DNA from: Methyloglobulus sp.
Lineage (GTDB): Bacteria > Pseudomonadota > Gammaproteobacteria > Methylococcales > Methylomonadaceae
NCBI GenBank assembly: GCA_009695535.1
Contig: SHZQ01000006.1
Coordinates: 1-32,413 of the forward strand
DNA: 32,413 bases
Direction: 5' to 3'
Each line of letters starts with the position of its first letter. The first letter of the stretch is position 1. Of the stretch, positions 1 to 10,076 are shown piece by piece. The notes below the pieces were generated by a model. The model had not been told where the DNA came from, did not search any database, and saw nothing but the letters and a program-made list of their open reading frames with translations. A program made the position numbers and the translations under genes.

Positions 1-116
1 AAACGCTAAGTTGCCTGGATGCGGAGCTTAAAGCAAGCGGTATTAATCCTGGAACTACAGCCGATATGACTGTGGCGACTATATTGTCAGTGCTTATTGA
101 GGAAGCTTCTCATTAG
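1..116 (+). CDS. C-terminal end of a CitG/MdcB-like triphosphoribosyl-dephospho-CoA synthase family protein (truncated by window edge)
   Basis: Frame starting at nt 3 reads TLSCLDAELKASGINPGTTADMTVATILSVLIEEASH*, with the LDAxLK...NPGTTAD motif typical of the CitG family C-terminus. Confidence 0.65.
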   Translation, partial: TLSCLDAELKASGINPGTTADMTVATILSVLIEEASH

Positions 117-196
117 CACGTTAAGTATTGGCAAATAGCTCGCTGTATTAGGTAAACAAAACTATTTAAATCTATTTTACGGAAAGTATATATATC

Positions 197-706
197 ATGG
201 CGAAAATTAATAAAATGTGCGTTGGCGAGTCTTTAGTCGGTGACGGAAACGAAGTTGCTCATATCGATTTGATCATTGGGCCAAGAGGTTCAGCGGCTGA
301 AACTGCATTTGCAAACTGCCTAACCAACAACAAAGACGGTTTTTCTAGCCTGTTGGCTGTAGTTGCACCAAATTTGCTGGTTAGACCAGCAACTGTCATG
401 TTCAACAAAGTGACTATCAAAGGCGCAAAACAAGCCGTACAAATGTTTGGCCCAGCACAACGTGGCGTTGCTATGGCTATCGCTGATTGCGTAGAAGACG
501 GTACCATTCCTGCTGATGAAGCGGATGATTTGTTCGTATCAGTCGGTGTATTCATTCACTGGCATGCTGAAGACGATGCAAAAATCCAAAAATACAACTA
601 CGATGCAACTAAAGAAGCATTGAAACGCGCTGTAGCTGGTTCGCCAACTGCTGCTGAAGTAGTTGCTGCTAAATCTACTGCAAAACATCCGTTCGCACCT
701 AACTAA
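197..706 (+). CDS. fae: 5,6,7,8-tetrahydromethanopterin hydro-lyase (formaldehyde-activating enzyme)
   Basis: 169 aa; [33 protein letters not shown] and the rest match the Fae family. Confidence 0.95.
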   Translation: MAKINKMCVGESLVGDGNEVAHIDLIIGPRGSAAETAFANCLTNNKDGFSSLLAVVAPNLLVRPATVMFNKVTIKGAKQAVQMFGPAQRGVAMAIADCVEDGTIPADEADDLFVSVGVFIHWHAEDDAKIQKYNYDATKEALKRAVAGSPTAAEVVAAKSTAKHPFAPN

Positions 707-733
707 GCGTTCTGCTGTTAGCGTAAAGCTGAT

Positions 734-763
734 AAAAATACCCCGCTTGCGGGGTATTTTTTT
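734..763 (+). terminator. Rho-independent terminator downstream of fae
   Basis: AAAATACCCCGC-TTGC-GGGGTATTTTTTT hairpin followed by a T-run, just after the fae stop. Confidence 0.85.
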
Positions 764-1122
764 GTCCTGTGGTTTTAAGGATGAATTCCAGATGACGTAG
801 CACAATGCTAACTAGTCGACCCTGACCCCTCCCGCAACCGGTGTAAGCCTATAGCAATACACCAAAGGCAATAGCCTGTTTATCCTGTTTTGGGGCAACC
901 CAAAAATAAAAGCCAAAAAAGCCCGTATCCACAGTCTCAGGCTCCAGGTCAATGCAGCCTCAACAGGCTGATGAGATCGCCTGTGCTTGAGGGCATTAAC
1001 ATGTCTTGATCCTTATCGACCGAGAAACAAGGGCTTATTTTATCATTTCCGGTCGCTTGGCTGTGTCTTATGTTGACAAATAGTTATATGATTCAATTGG
1101 ATGATGCGGTTTTCAGGGTTGA

Positions 1123-2340
1123 CTAATTATGCCGATGGAATTTAGCGACGTTCTGTTTTAATGCCGAACGTGGACGATTTTGGACTGGCGGGGCGGCGGG
1201 AATAGTGGTATCTGGCTCGAAACCAACCAATGTCTCGCGCGGTAACGTTTGACGGATCAGTTTTTCGATACCCGTTAGCATTTGTTTTTCGTCAATACTG
1301 ACCAAGGAAACAGCTTGTCCTGTGGCTCCGGCACGACCTGTGCGACCAATGCGATGGACGTAGTCTTCGGCGATATTGGGCAGGTCGAAATTGACGACTT
1401 GCGGCAGTTGTTCGATGTCCAGGCCACGAGAAGCAATGTCGGTTGCTACTAATACCCGTATTTCACCGTTTTTGAAATCCGCCAATGCCCGTGTTCGTGC
1501 GCCCTGGCTTTTATTGCCGTGGATGGCGGCGGCGGTTATGCCGTCTTGTTCCAGCTTGGCGGCAACGCGGTTTGCGCCGTGTTTGGTGCGGGTAAACACC
1601 AATACCTGCGCCCAACCGTGATGACGGACTAAATGGCTGAGTAATTCCGGTTTACGTTTTTGATCGACCGGATGCACCCATTGTTTGACCGTATTGGCAG
1701 CGGCATTGCGTGGGCTGACTTCGATAAATTCAGGAGTATGCAATAAATCTTTCCCCAAGCTGCGGATTTCGTTAGAAAATGTCGCTGAGAACATCAATGT
1801 CTGCCGACGCTTAGGCAGTAATGCCATGATTTTACGGATGTCGCGGATAAAGCCCATGTCTAGCATTCGGTCGGCTTCATCCAGCACCAGTATTTCCAGT
1901 TGCGAAAACTTGACCGCGTTCTGGCTGTATAAGTCCATTAACCGTCCTGGTGTAGCAACCAGCACATCAACACCGCGACGTAGTGCCATCATTTGTGGAT
2001 TAATCGAAACGCCGCCGAAGACGACCGCAGAGCGCAAAGGCAAATGTTTGCCATAGATAGCAACGCTTTCGCCGACTTGCGCCGCTAATTCGCGTGTCGG
2101 GGTTAATACTAGGGCGCGGATGGCATTGGCTTGTACCTTATCGCCTGTGGATAAACGTTGCAATAACGGTAAGGTGAAACCCGCAGTTTTGCCAGTGCCG
2201 GTTTGAGCCGCCGCCATCAGATCTCGACCTGATAATACCGCCGGAATTGCTTGTAATTGAATAGGGGTTGGGATTGTGTAACCTTGTTCGCTAACGGCGC
2301 GTAAAAGGGGTTCGGACAAGCCGAGAGTAGAAAATGTCAT
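1123..2340 (-). CDS. rhlE: DEAD-box ATP-dependent RNA helicase, RhlE-like
   Basis: [23 protein letters not shown] and [10 protein letters not shown] motifs; 405 aa. Confidence 0.9.
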   Translation of the reverse strand: MTFSTLGLSEPLLRAVSEQGYTIPTPIQLQAIPAVLSGRDLMAAAQTGTGKTAGFTLPLLQRLSTGDKVQANAIRALVLTPTRELAAQVGESVAIYGKHLPLRSAVVFGGVSINPQMMALRRGVDVLVATPGRLMDLYSQNAVKFSQLEILVLDEADRMLDMGFIRDIRKIMALLPKRRQTLMFSATFSNEIRSLGKDLLHTPEFIEVSPRNAAANTVKQWVHPVDQKRKPELLSHLVRHHGWAQVLVFTRTKHGANRVAAKLEQDGITAAAIHGNKSQGARTRALADFKNGEIRVLVATDIASRGLDIEQLPQVVNFDLPNIAEDYVHRIGRTGRAGATGQAVSLVSIDEKQMLTGIEKLIRQTLPRETLVGFEPDTTIPAAPPVQNRPRSALKQNVAKFHRHN

Positions 2341-2848
2341 TGATTTATAAGCTCAGAAAACCGCTGTAAGCTGCCAGATTTCTATACACCACTTGTGGGT
2401 TAGATATTTGGAGAAACGTGTAGCGGGGGGAAAGACTTTCAAATTTCAGCCTAAACGACCGAAATACCAGATAAAAACTGGAGAAAACTTGCGGGCTGAG
2501 GATTTTGATAGGATATGAATCTTGGCAGATGGAACAAGTTTGGTTAACTTTTTACAACTTAAACCTAAATTACTGATTCTATTATCACACTTATGGTATT
2601 AAAGGTCAATTGGATTCCGAAATACGGGATCTATCGGCGCTAATTTAGTGATACGGATGGTCATTAGCTGGATCGCACCTAATTGCACAAGCGGTGATAT
2701 ACCTTATTTGGCGAAGTAAGAGACTGTGCTTTGTCTTCGGGATCGAGAACCCGATTTAAACGATAAATCCATAAAAGCAGTTTAATACCCTCCGTCTTTT
2801 GCCATAATAGCGGTTTAGAATTGAATAATTGCTACTACGCAACGCCTG

Positions 2849-5800
2849 ATGCAGCCTAATTTTATCCACCTAAGACTCCACACCGAATTTTCCCTAGTGG
2901 ACGGCATTGTCAAAATCAAGCCGTTGGTTAAACGCCTGGCTGGCTTAAGCATGCCAGCTGTGGCGGTGACTGACCATGCCAACCTGTTTGCGTTGGTCAA
3001 GTTTTATAAGGCAGCAATGGGGCAAGGGATTAAGCCCATTGCGGGTTCGGATGTGCTGATTTTTAATCCCGAAGAACCCGCCGCGCCGCATCGCTTGACC
3101 TTGCTGGTCAAAAACCGCACGGGCTATATCACTTTGATGGAGTTGCTTTCCAAGGCGTATCAAGAAGGCCAGCATCAAGGCGTACCGATGCTGAGGGCAG
3201 AGTGGTTGGAAGCCAATCACAATGGGCTGATTGCGCTTTCCGGTGCGATGCAAGGCGACATAGGCAAGGCCTTATTGGCTGAAAATACCGATCTGGCAAC
3301 GCAGTTGGCGCAGCAATGGAGCGGGTTGTTCGGGCAAGGTTTTTACCTGGAACTCCAGCGCGTCGGCAAGTCGGACGAAGAACGCTATATTGCTGCCGCT
3401 GTCGATTTGGCAATCGCAACCGGATTGCCCGTGGTGGCGACCAACGATGTCCGCTTCCTGCATCAAGCGGACTTTGCCGCTCATGAAGTGCGGGTTTGTA
3501 TCAACCAAGGCCGGGTGCTGGATGATACCCGGCGGCCTAAGGACTACACCGACCAGCAGTACCTGCGGAGCACGGAAGAGATGCTGGCGTTATTCGCCGA
3601 TATTCCAGAAGCCTTGCAAAATACCGTGGAAATCGCCAAACGCTGCAACCTAGAGCTGACGTTGGGCGAGAACTTCTTACCGGATTTCCCAGTCCCTCCC
3701 GGGATGACCTTGGCAGAACTGATGTCCAATACTGCCAAGAAAGGCTTGGACGAACGTTTGGCGCTTTATCCGGCAATCGGGAGCGGGACACCGGAGGAAA
3801 ACCGGAAAGTTTACGACCAACGCCTGCAAGATGAATTGCTTATGATTAGCCAGATGGGATTCCCTGGCTATTTCATGATCGTGGCCGACTTCATCCAATG
3901 GGCAAAAAGTAATGGCATTCCCGTCGGGCCAGGACGGGGTTCGGGTGCAGGTTCGCTGGTCGCTTATGCCTTGAAGATCACCGACTTAGACCCGATTGAA
4001 TTCGACCTACTGTTCGAGCGGTTTTTGAATCCCGAACGGGTAAGTATGCCCGACTTTGATATCGACTTCTGCATGGACAGGCGCGATGAAGTGATTGATT
4101 ACGTGGCGCGCCATTATGGCCGCGACCACGTCGCGCAGATCATTACATACGGGTCAATGGCGGCGAAGGCCGTTATCCGCGATGTGGGCAGGGTGCTGGG
4201 CTTCCCGTACGGTTTTGTGGACAGCCTTGCCAAGCTCATTCCCTTTGAAATTGGCATGACACTGGATAAGGCACTGGAAGACAGCGCCGAACTCAAGCGC
4301 CAATACGACAACGAGGAAGAGGTAAAAAACCTGATTGACATGGCATTGTCGCTGGAAGGCACGGCACGGAATGCCGGTAAACACGCAGGTGGTGTGGTGA
4401 TTTCGCCGACTAAGCTGACTGACTTTACGCCGCTTTACTGCGAACAAGGCGGTGGCAATCTGGTGACCCAGTTCGATAAGGATGATGTGGAAGCGGTGGG
4501 CTTGGTCAAGTTCGACTTCTTAGGTCTGCGTACCTTGACCATCATTGACTGGACGTTGCAGATTATCAATCAGCAACACCAGCAAATAGGTACGGCATCC
4601 ATTGATATTAATAGCATTCCCAGAAATGATGCCGCAACTTATGGGCTTTTGAAAAAGGGACTAACTACTGCCGTGTTCCAGTTGGAGTCGCGGGGCATGA
4701 AGGAGCTAATCAAAAAGCTCAAGCCCGATTGTTTTGACGACATCATCGCTTTGGTGGCCTTATTTCGTCCAGGGCCGTTGGAATCCGGCATGGTCGATGA
4801 CTACATTCGGGTAAAGCACGGCGCAAAAGCCGAGTACGCCCATCCCTTGTTGGTGCCGATATTGAAGCCGACCAACGGCGTTATCCTGTACCAAGAGCAA
4901 GTCATGCAAATCGCTCGTGAACTGGCAAGCTACACCTTGGGTGGTGCGGATATGTTACGCCGCGCCATGGGCAAGAAAAAGCCCGAAGAGATGGCAAAAC
5001 AGCGCGAGACCTTTACTGTAGGTGCTGTCGCCAATCAAGTAGAGGAAAAAATCGCCACCTACGTGTTCGACCTGATGGAGAAATTTGCTGGCTACGGTTT
5101 CAACAAGTCGCACTCTGCTGCCTATGCGCTGGTCGCTTACCAAACCGCATGGTTAAAGACGCATTATCCGGCGGCGTTTATGTCGGCGGTGCTGTCGTCC
5201 GATATGGACAATACCGATAAGGTCGTCACGCTGATTGAAGAATGCAGGCAGATGAAACTGGATATTTGCCCGCCGGACATTAATGCGTCCAACTTCCGGT
5301 TTACGGTGAACGACAAGGAGCATATCGTCTACGGCCTAGGCGCAATCAAAGGTGTGGGCGAATCCGCTATCGAAGAAATCCTCAAGGAACGGTCGGAACA
5401 GGGGAAATTCCTCGGGCTTTACGACTTGTGCAAACGGGTGGATTTACGGAAAGTCAATCGACGGGTATTGGAAGCCTTGTGTCGGGCGGGGGCATTTGAC
5501 GTGTTTGACCCTAATCGTGCCGCGCATTTAGCTGAACTGCCGACGATAGTGAGGGTGGGCGAACAACACGGAAAAATGGCGGAAACCGGGCAGGATGATT
5601 TGTTCGGCTTGTCGTCGTCCATCGAAGAAGGTAGTGCTGATAACACAGAAATTTACTCGACAACAGCCGAGCCCTGGTCAGAGCAGGAACGGCTGGCAGG
5701 CGAAAAAATTACTTTGGGCTTATATCTGACAGGCCATCCCATCGTCCAATATGAAGCCGAGATCAGGCAATTTACCAACGGTACAATAGCCCATTTGTTG

Positions 5801-6346
5801 TCCGAAGTGGAGCGCTCAAAAGGCAAGATGGAAGCACGGGTTGCAGGTTTAGTGGTCGAAATCCGCACACGGCAGACCAAAAACGGCAAAACGATGGGTT
5901 TTGCCACGATTGATGACCGCACGGGTCGGCTTGAAATCGCCGCGTTCGGTGACAAATACGAGACTTATCGAGGCATATTTTCCAAAGATACTTTATTAGT
6001 CGCTGAAGGCGCATTGGCGATTGATGATTTTTCCGGCAATCTTAGGTTAAACGTCGAAACACTTTACAACATGGAGCAAGCCAGAGAGCGGTATGCAAGA
6101 AGTTTGCAGATAAACTGGGGAGTTGGCGAGCAGGATTCGGTGTCTCAAGAATTCATTTCTGGTCTGCAAGCTTCATTGCAACCGTTTAAAGGCGGAACTT
6201 GTCCAGTAGGCATCAGTTACACCTCTCTGGAAGCGACTACAAGTTTGCAGCTAGGCGATAATTGGCGCGTACATCCAGCAGATGAATTACTGGGTAGGTT
6301 AAAACGCTTGCCTGGGGTTGTAGATGTTGAGCTTAAGTATCGGTAG
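2849..6346 (+). CDS. dnaE: DNA polymerase III subunit alpha
   Basis: 1165 aa; PHP domain N-terminus, GPGRGSGAGSLVAYALKITDLDP and PDFDIDFCMDRRDEVI motifs. Confidence 0.97.
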   Translation: MQPNFIHLRLHTEFSLVDGIVKIKPLVKRLAGLSMPAVAVTDHANLFALVKFYKAAMGQGIKPIAGSDVLIFNPEEPAAPHRLTLLVKNRTGYITLMELLSKAYQEGQHQGVPMLRAEWLEANHNGLIALSGAMQGDIGKALLAENTDLATQLAQQWSGLFGQGFYLELQRVGKSDEERYIAAAVDLAIATGLPVVATNDVRFLHQADFAAHEVRVCINQGRVLDDTRRPKDYTDQQYLRSTEEMLALFADIPEALQNTVEIAKRCNLELTLGENFLPDFPVPPGMTLAELMSNTAKKGLDERLALYPAIGSGTPEENRKVYDQRLQDELLMISQMGFPGYFMIVADFIQWAKSNGIPVGPGRGSGAGSLVAYALKITDLDPIEFDLLFERFLNPERVSMPDFDIDFCMDRRDEVIDYVARHYGRDHVAQIITYGSMAAKAVIRDVGRVLGFPYGFVDSLAKLIPFEIGMTLDKALEDSAELKRQYDNEEEVKNLIDMALSLEGTARNAGKHAGGVVISPTKLTDFTPLYCEQGGGNLVTQFDKDDVEAVGLVKFDFLGLRTLTIIDWTLQIINQQHQQIGTASIDINSIPRNDAATYGLLKKGLTTAVFQLESRGMKELIKKLKPDCFDDIIALVALFRPGPLESGMVDDYIRVKHGAKAEYAHPLLVPILKPTNGVILYQEQVMQIARELASYTLGGADMLRRAMGKKKPEEMAKQRETFTVGAVANQVEEKIATYVFDLMEKFAGYGFNKSHSAAYALVAYQTAWLKTHYPAAFMSAVLSSDMDNTDKVVTLIEECRQMKLDICPPDINASNFRFTVNDKEHIVYGLGAIKGVGESAIEEILKERSEQGKFLGLYDLCKRVDLRKVNRRVLEALCRAGAFDVFDPNRAAHLAELPTIVRVGEQHGKMAETGQDDLFGLSSSIEEGSADNTEIYSTTAEPWSEQERLAGEKITLGLYLTGHPIVQYEAEIRQFTNGTIAHLLSEVERSKGKMEARVAGLVVEIRTRQTKNGKTMGFATIDDRTGRLEIAAFGDKYETYRGIFSKDTLLVAEGALAIDDFSGNLRLNVETLYNMEQARERYARSLQINWGVGEQDSVSQEFISGLQASLQPFKGGTCPVGISYTSLEATTSLQLGDNWRVHPADELLGRLKRLPGVVDVELKYR

Positions 6347-6710
6347 CTCTGTAAAGAAAGCATCAGAATTTAATACGACGAACATTTTTTTACTGTCGAT
6401 AGCATGGCTTGTTACAACTGCGTTTTTGGCTACTACCCCCGATAAAGCGTTGACTTGAAGAATATAATAATCTCTGTGTGCTGCTTCCTCTGGGTTGCCT
6501 GAACGTGATTGAATGGTTTATATTTAACGATAACGGGTTGATTCAGTTCGTGATAAAACGTTAACTCATCGAATAGTAAGGCTTCTGCTAGAGTTGGCTT
6601 GTTCCGACTACTTTAGTGAAGCACAAAAAATCGCGCTTTCATCTGTTGTAATATAATAGGCATTCAACGATAATAAGCGGTCTTAAGCCATTACGGCTGA
6701 GAATTATGAT

Positions 6711-6822
<112 letters not shown>

Positions 6823-6849
6823 CCATTAAGCCATAACCACGAGCCTGCA

Positions 6850-8457
6850 ATGAATTATCAGGTTCTCGCCAGAAAGTGGCGACCCTCAAATTTCACCGAA
6901 GTTGTTGGTCAAGACCATGTAGTCAAATCGTTGATGAACGCTTTGCAATATGACCGCTTGCACCACGCTTATCTGTTTACTGGCACCCGTGGCGTTGGTA
7001 AGACGACAATAGCCAGAATCTTGGCGAAAGCCATCAATTGCCAAAATCTCCAAGAATTTAATCCGTGCGGTTTGTGTGATGTTTGCCTTGCGTTGGACGA
7101 AGGCCGATTCATGGATTTGATCGAAGTCGATGCCGCCTCCCGCACCAAAGTCGAAGATACCCGTGACTTACTCGACAATGCCCAATATGCACCTAATTTC
7201 GGACGTTACAAAGTCTATCTTATTGACGAAGTCCATATGCTGTCAGGGCATAGTTTCAATGCCTTGCTCAAAACGCTGGAAGAGCCCCCGCCGCATGTAA
7301 AATTCTTGTTGGCAACCACAGACCCGCAGAAAATCCCCGTTACGGTATTATCCCGTTGCCTGCAATTCAATCTTAAACGGTTGTTGCCAGGTCAGATTTT
7401 CACCCAAATGTGTAACATCCTCAAGCAAGAGCAGATCGAAGCTGAGCCCCTTGCCTTACAACTATTAGCACGAGCCGCCGATGGCAGTATGCGCGATGGT
7501 TTGAGCTTGCTGGATCAAGCGATTGTTTATGGTGCTGGCAAGGTTACTGCGGACGATGTTAGTACTATGTTAGGTACTGTTGGACAGCATCCTGTAGAAA
7601 ATATACTTACCGCATTGGCTGATGCAGATGCGCAGACCATACTTAACAAGATTGATGGAATCGCCAATATACACGCAGATTTCAGCGCGATACTACAGCA
7701 GATTTTGCAGGTTTTACACCGCATTGCCTTGGTGCAGCAGTTGCCTAACGCTATCGAACATGAGTTTGATAAGGCGATGATTACGACCTTATCGCAACGG
7801 TTCACGCCAGAAGATGTGCAGCTTTATTACCAAATCGCTTTGGTCGGACAAAAAGACCTGGATTTAGCACCTGATTCCCGTATGGGTTTTGAAATGCTCA
7901 TGCTGCGTATGCTGACGTTTAAGCCTGTTTCGGTAGAGTCCACGCCAGTAAAATCCAAGCAAACGCCGCTACCTAGCGCAACACCAAAGCCGCAATCTGC
8001 AATAAATGTTGAACAGACCAAGCCACCCGAACGCGTTGTAGAAAAAGTTACCCAGCCCTATTCAGCTAATGTAAGCTCTGTTAATCATAGTTGGACTGAT
8101 ATGATTGAAATCATGAAGTTGGAGAGTTTTACCAAGGAGTTAGCCAATAACTGTGTGTTAGAGCACATTGATGACAATGTCTGTAAATTGCATTTGGATG
8201 CCAGTCATCAACAATTATTGACCGCCAGCCGAGAAAAAAAATTACAACAAGCGTTACAAGATTATCGAGGTGCGCCATTAAAGCTGGCAATCAAAATAGA
8301 ACAGGCACAGCTTGAAACACCTGCGGTACAATTCGCCAAAGATCAAGAAGACAGACAACAGGCGGCGGTTGATGCCATTAATGCAGATGATAACATCCTG
8401 GCATTAAAAGAACATTTTGATGCCAGGATAATGCCCGGCACCATAGAACCGGTATAA
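6850..8457 (+). CDS. dnaX: DNA polymerase III subunit gamma/tau
   Basis: MNYQVLARKWRPSNFTEVVGQDHVVKSL..., GTRGVGKTT and zinc site CGLCDVC. Start set at 6850 because the track ORF start (6793) lies inside ffs. Confidence 0.96.
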   Translation: MNYQVLARKWRPSNFTEVVGQDHVVKSLMNALQYDRLHHAYLFTGTRGVGKTTIARILAKAINCQNLQEFNPCGLCDVCLALDEGRFMDLIEVDAASRTKVEDTRDLLDNAQYAPNFGRYKVYLIDEVHMLSGHSFNALLKTLEEPPPHVKFLLATTDPQKIPVTVLSRCLQFNLKRLLPGQIFTQMCNILKQEQIEAEPLALQLLARAADGSMRDGLSLLDQAIVYGAGKVTADDVSTMLGTVGQHPVENILTALADADAQTILNKIDGIANIHADFSAILQQILQVLHRIALVQQLPNAIEHEFDKAMITTLSQRFTPEDVQLYYQIALVGQKDLDLAPDSRMGFEMLMLRMLTFKPVSVESTPVKSKQTPLPSATPKPQSAINVEQTKPPERVVEKVTQPYSANVSSVNHSWTDMIEIMKLESFTKELANNCVLEHIDDNVCKLHLDASHQQLLTASREKKLQQALQDYRGAPLKLAIKIEQAQLETPAVQFAKDQEDRQQAAVDAINADDNILALKEHFDARIMPGTIEPV

Positions 8458-8475
8458 CAAGGTGGAGATAATGAT

Positions 8476-8799
8476 ATGAAAAACGCACTGGGCAACATTA
8501 TGCAACAAGCCCAAAAAATGCAGGAAGAATTAAAAAAAGCCCAACAAGAGCTGGAAATGATGCAAGTGACAGGGCAATCCGGCGGAGGCCTGGTGACCAT
8601 CATAATGACTGGAAAACGTGAAGCCAGAAAAGTGACTATTGACCCGTCGTTAGTCGGTGAAGATAAAGACATGCTAGAAGATATGGTGGCTGCGGCAATT
8701 AACGATGCCGTCAACAAAGTCGGCAAAATGAAAAAGGAGAGGATGTCTAAAATTACCGCTGGATTGCCGATACCGCTCGGTTTCCAAATGCCGTTTTAA
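8476..8799 (+). CDS. ybaB: YbaB/EbfC family nucleoid-associated protein
   Basis: 107 aa; [34 protein letters not shown]; located between dnaX and recR as is conserved. Confidence 0.95.
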   Translation: MKNALGNIMQQAQKMQEELKKAQQELEMMQVTGQSGGGLVTIIMTGKREARKVTIDPSLVGEDKDMLEDMVAAAINDAVNKVGKMKKERMSKITAGLPIPLGFQMPF

Positions 8800-8816
8800 T
8801 AAGACACACAAGCGAC

Positions 8817-9413
8817 ATGCTGAAAAAAGGCTTACTTGGACAGTTAACGCAAACCTTATGCTGCTTGCCGGGTGTGGGTCCAAAAACCGCCCAACGCATG
8901 TCCTTTCACTTATTGCAACGGGACCGTAACGGCGCAAAAATACTGGCAGATACCTTGATTGAAGCCTTAGCCAAAATCGGCCATTGTAAAGTTTGCCGCA
9001 CCCTAACCGAACAAGCTATATGCCAGATCTGCGCGGATAAGTCCAAGGACAGCACCGTCGTCTGTATCGTCGAAAGCCCCGCCGATGTCTGGATTATCGA
9101 CCAAGCCACCGTTTTCAACGGGCATTATTTTGTCCTGCATGGGCGGCTGTCACCCTTGGACGGCATAGGTCCTGACGAGTTGGGTCTCGACGTGCTGGAA
9201 CAACGTATGGTGGACGGTTTGATCAAAGAGCTTATCCTTGCCACTAATTCCACCGTCGAAGGCGAAGCCACCGCTTATTTCATCGGCGAGTTGGCAAGAA
9301 AACACCAAGTCCAAGCCAGTCGCATCGCCCACGGTGTACCGATGGGTGGGGAATTGGAGTTTATTGATAGCGGGACGTTGGCGCATGCGTTTAATGGGCG
9401 GAAGGCGTTATGA
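8817..9413 (+). CDS. recR: Recombination mediator protein RecR
   Basis: [17 protein letters not shown], zinc finger [16 protein letters not shown], Toprim [11 protein letters not shown]. Confidence 0.96.
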   Translation: MLKKGLLGQLTQTLCCLPGVGPKTAQRMSFHLLQRDRNGAKILADTLIEALAKIGHCKVCRTLTEQAICQICADKSKDSTVVCIVESPADVWIIDQATVFNGHYFVLHGRLSPLDGIGPDELGLDVLEQRMVDGLIKELILATNSTVEGEATAYFIGELARKHQVQASRIAHGVPMGGELEFIDSGTLAHAFNGRKAL

Positions 9414-9471
9414 TGAAGTTAAGGCCGTCATTCCGGCAGAGGCGACCGTTAGAGATAGCTTAAATAACTCC

Positions 9472-9525
9472 GTTCGTGGTGAGCCCTTCGATTAACTCAG
9501 GAGAGCCTTGTCGAGCCATGAATGG
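9472..9525. repeat. Copy 1 (degenerate) of a dispersed palindromic repeat: ccgttcgtggtgagc...cttgtcgagccatga
   Basis: Shares tccgttcgtggtgagc / ttgtcgarccatga with sequences at about 19021-19056 and 21621-21655. Confidence 0.7.
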
Positions 9526-9532
9526 GAGCAAC

Positions 9533-9563
9533 ATACCCCTCTCCCCTTGTGGAAGAGGGGTAT
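9533..9563. terminator. Palindrome atacccctct-N11-agaggggtat downstream of recR; possible terminator or dispersed hairpin repeat
   Basis: 10-bp perfect inverted repeat (9533-9542 / 9554-9563). Confidence 0.5.
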
Positions 9564-9570
9564 AATAAAA

Positions 9571-9844
9571 TGACCTTACCCCTGGTCTAGCGGACACTCG
9601 ACTAAGAGAGTAATCTCTGAAGCCGAGGTCAGTCATGGCAAGCTGGAACCACAGCTTTAAGGTAACAGCAGTGCATGGCGAACGCTTTAAGACCCGATCT
9701 GCTGCCAAGCACCAGGTGTTCGAATATATCGAAGCGCACTATAATCGCAAACGGCTTCATTCCAAATTGGATTGTCTTAGCCAAATTGCGTTTGAAACCA
9801 AAAAAGTCGCTTAGCAGGGTGTCTGTGGAATTAGGGCAAGATCA
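9571..9844 (+). mobile_element. Internally deleted, non-autonomous IS3-family element, bounded by degenerate terminal inverted repeats
   Basis: Left end TGACCTTACCCCTGGTCTAGCGGACA; right end reverse complement TGATCTTGCCCTAATTCCACAGACA. The interior encodes an IS3 OrfB C-terminal fragment. Confidence 0.75.
9635..9814 (+). pseudogene. IS3-family transposase OrfB C-terminal remnant (59 aa)
   Basis: ATG at 9635 reads MASWNHSFKVTAVHGERFKTRSAAKHQVFEYIEAHYNRKRLHSKLDCLSQIAFETKKVA*. It resembles the MESWNHSFKVEAIHGERF...YNRxRxHSxLGYLSPxxFE tail of IS3 OrfB and is absent from the ORF track because it is under 60 aa. Confidence 0.85.
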
Positions 9845-9857
9845 AGGTCTAGCTGCC

Positions 9858-10061
9858 TTAATAATGCGGCGGGGGTTGGTCGATAATTTCTTCACTCTGC
9901 TCAAGTCGGAAGCTGCTCATCCGTTCATGCAGTAGTTGGCAGGTCTTTTCTAGCAGCAGTATTTGATGCTGTTGTTGTGCGACTATTTTGTTCAATTCTT
10001 GCAATAAATCGTCTTGATAGGCCGTTTTTATCTCCAGCTCGATTAGGCGTTGTTCGTTCAT
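9858..10061 (-). CDS. slyX: SlyX family protein
   Basis: 67 aa coiled coil; MNEQRLIELEIKTAYQDDLLQELNKIV...DQPPPHY, with the characteristic PPPHY C-terminus. Confidence 0.92.
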   Translation of the reverse strand: MNEQRLIELEIKTAYQDDLLQELNKIVAQQQHQILLLEKTCQLLHERMSSFRLEQSEEIIDQPPPHY

Positions 10062-10076
10062 ACTTAGGTAAAAGGG

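Noticed and set aside
780-1120. Possible fossil coding fragment between fae and rhlE (minus frame ...DLEPETVDTGFFGFYFWVAPKQDKQAIAFGVLL*)
   Set aside because: Only about 37 open codons, no start and no family recognised; too weak to claim without a database search.
2945-6014. Numerous antisense and alternate-frame ORFs within dnaE (e.g. 2945..3253 -, 3537..3791 -, 5653..5955 -)
   Set aside because: They overlap a full-length, confidently identified dnaE and show low-complexity, codon-shadow-like translations with no recognisable domains.
8232-8242. A8 run in dnaX (GAA AAA AAA TTA) as a possible tau/gamma frameshift site
   Set aside because: It lacks the in-phase A_AAA_AAG heptamer, lies close to the C-terminus, and a -1 shift gives no prompt stop. 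No canonical slippery site was seen elsewhere in dnaX.
9675-9935. 86-aa plus-strand ORF in the track
   Set aside because: Out of frame with the genuine IS3 OrfB remnant (9635-9814), and runs antisense into slyX.
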